NCBI GenBank assembly: GCA_030684415.1
Contig: JAUXNL010000210.1
Coordinates: forward strand, 1-6,456
Origin: Moraxellaceae bacterium
GTDB taxonomy: Bacteria; Pseudomonadota; Gammaproteobacteria; Pseudomonadales; Moraxellaceae
Length of the DNA stretch: 6,456 nt
Direction: 5' to 3'
Shown here: positions 6,345 through 6,456 of the stretch, one piece after another
Layout of the letters: each line of letters begins with the position of its first letter
Numbering within the stretch: the stretch's first letter is position 1
Made by a program: the position numbers and the translations under genes
The notes under the pieces: generated by a model
Told to the model about the DNA's origin: nothing
What the model saw: only the letters and a program-made list of their open reading frames with translations
The model's database searches: none

Positions 6345-6418
6345 GAGGAGGCCCTGCACAAGCCATGCAAGCCGCTTGCAGCGGCCCTGCCGGGCCCCTC
6401 CCGTGAGGCGTTCTTTCT
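6345..6418 (+). terminator. Possible compound terminator at the end of the tail operon
   Basis: A perfect 6-base stem TGCAAG/CTTGCA with loop CCG (6366-6380) is followed by GGCCC/GGGCC with a four-base loop (6383-6396) and the weak stem CCTC/GAGG (6397-6408). A T-rich TTCTTTCT follows at 6411-6418. Alternatively GAGG-A-GGCCC (6345-6354) can pair with GGGCCCCTC (6392-6400), enclosing the first hairpin. The T-tract is interrupted by C, so termination is plausible but not secure. Confidence 0.3.
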
Positions 6419-6445
6419 CAAACCCACTGGAATTCTTCTCAAACC
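6415..6445. repeat. Short direct repeat near the right edge
   Basis: TTCTCAAACC occurs exactly at 6415-6424 and 6436-6445, starting 21 bases apart, about two helical turns. Allowing one extra T, the match extends left to TTCTTTCTCAAACC versus TTCTTCTCAAACC. It lies outside any supported gene. It could be a pair of protein binding sites for a following gene, or chance. The window ends 11 bases later, so it cannot be placed in context. Confidence 0.35.
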
Positions 6446-6456
6446 TCGCGGGAAAT

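Noticed and set aside
6343..6410. Cloverleaf-like folding suggestive of a tRNA
   Set aside because: There is no recognisable T-loop or anticodon arm of proper size and no acceptor stem pairing; the stems fit a terminator or 3' end structure better.
6236..6442. 68-codon ORF on the - strand at the right end
   Set aside because: It overlaps the 65-residue + strand ORF and the hairpin region and is Arg/Ser/Gly-rich with no motif; a real gene there cannot be excluded but is not supported.

Overview
The window is a compact stretch of tail genes from a long-tailed double-stranded DNA phage, prophage or phage-like particle. All six supported coding regions are on the + strand. The DNA is visibly GC-rich, with strong G/C preference at third codon positions, which produces many long antisense shadow ORFs. 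The layout fits a siphovirus of a high-GC bacterium, probably a proteobacterium. No integrase, head gene, tRNA or host gene is present, so the host and the lifestyle (lytic, prophage or gene transfer agent) cannot be decided here.

Layout: (1) 1-390, the C-terminal end of the tail tape measure protein, cut by the left edge. (2) 394-2427, a 677-residue protein that appears to join distal-tail (DUF2460-like) segments to a BR0599/DUF2163-type C-terminal domain. (3) 2424-2828, a 134-residue NlpC/P60-type cell-wall peptidase. (4) 2825-3010, a 61-residue protein. (5) 3013-6114, a 1033-residue tail hub / central fibre protein of the lambda gpJ or GTA gp15 type, with a hub core, a fibronectin-III-like domain, a repetitive helical stalk and a small tip domain. 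(6) 6117-6314, an unrecognised 65-residue protein. The last 142 bases (6315-6456) hold no convincing gene but contain several hairpins and a short direct repeat.

The genes are nearly seamless: ATGA overlaps at 2424 and 2825, and gaps of only 2-3 bases at 391-393, 3011-3012 and 6115-6116. No internal promoter or terminator was found, so they are probably one polycistronic unit transcribed from upstream of the window and translated partly by coupling. The order tape measure, distal tail/BR0599, NlpC/P60, hub parallels the end of the Rhodobacter GTA cluster and related siphophages. In that scheme the tape measure sets tail length, the distal tail and hub proteins close the tail tip, the peptidase opens the cell wall, and the central fibre contacts the host.

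The most interesting point is the junction of genes 4 and 5. The small ORF carries a motif (PYLAGTRLIAVRWI) that resembles what normally lies inside the N-terminus of the hub. It ends at GGG AAA AAA TCC TGA, with an AGGGAG just upstream, in the arrangement known from dnaX. A -1 slip there would enter the hub frame with no stop and give a 1096-residue fused hub. The hub ATG at 3013 has no good ribosome binding site. This may be a programmed frameshift that makes two forms of the hub, or a gene split in two.
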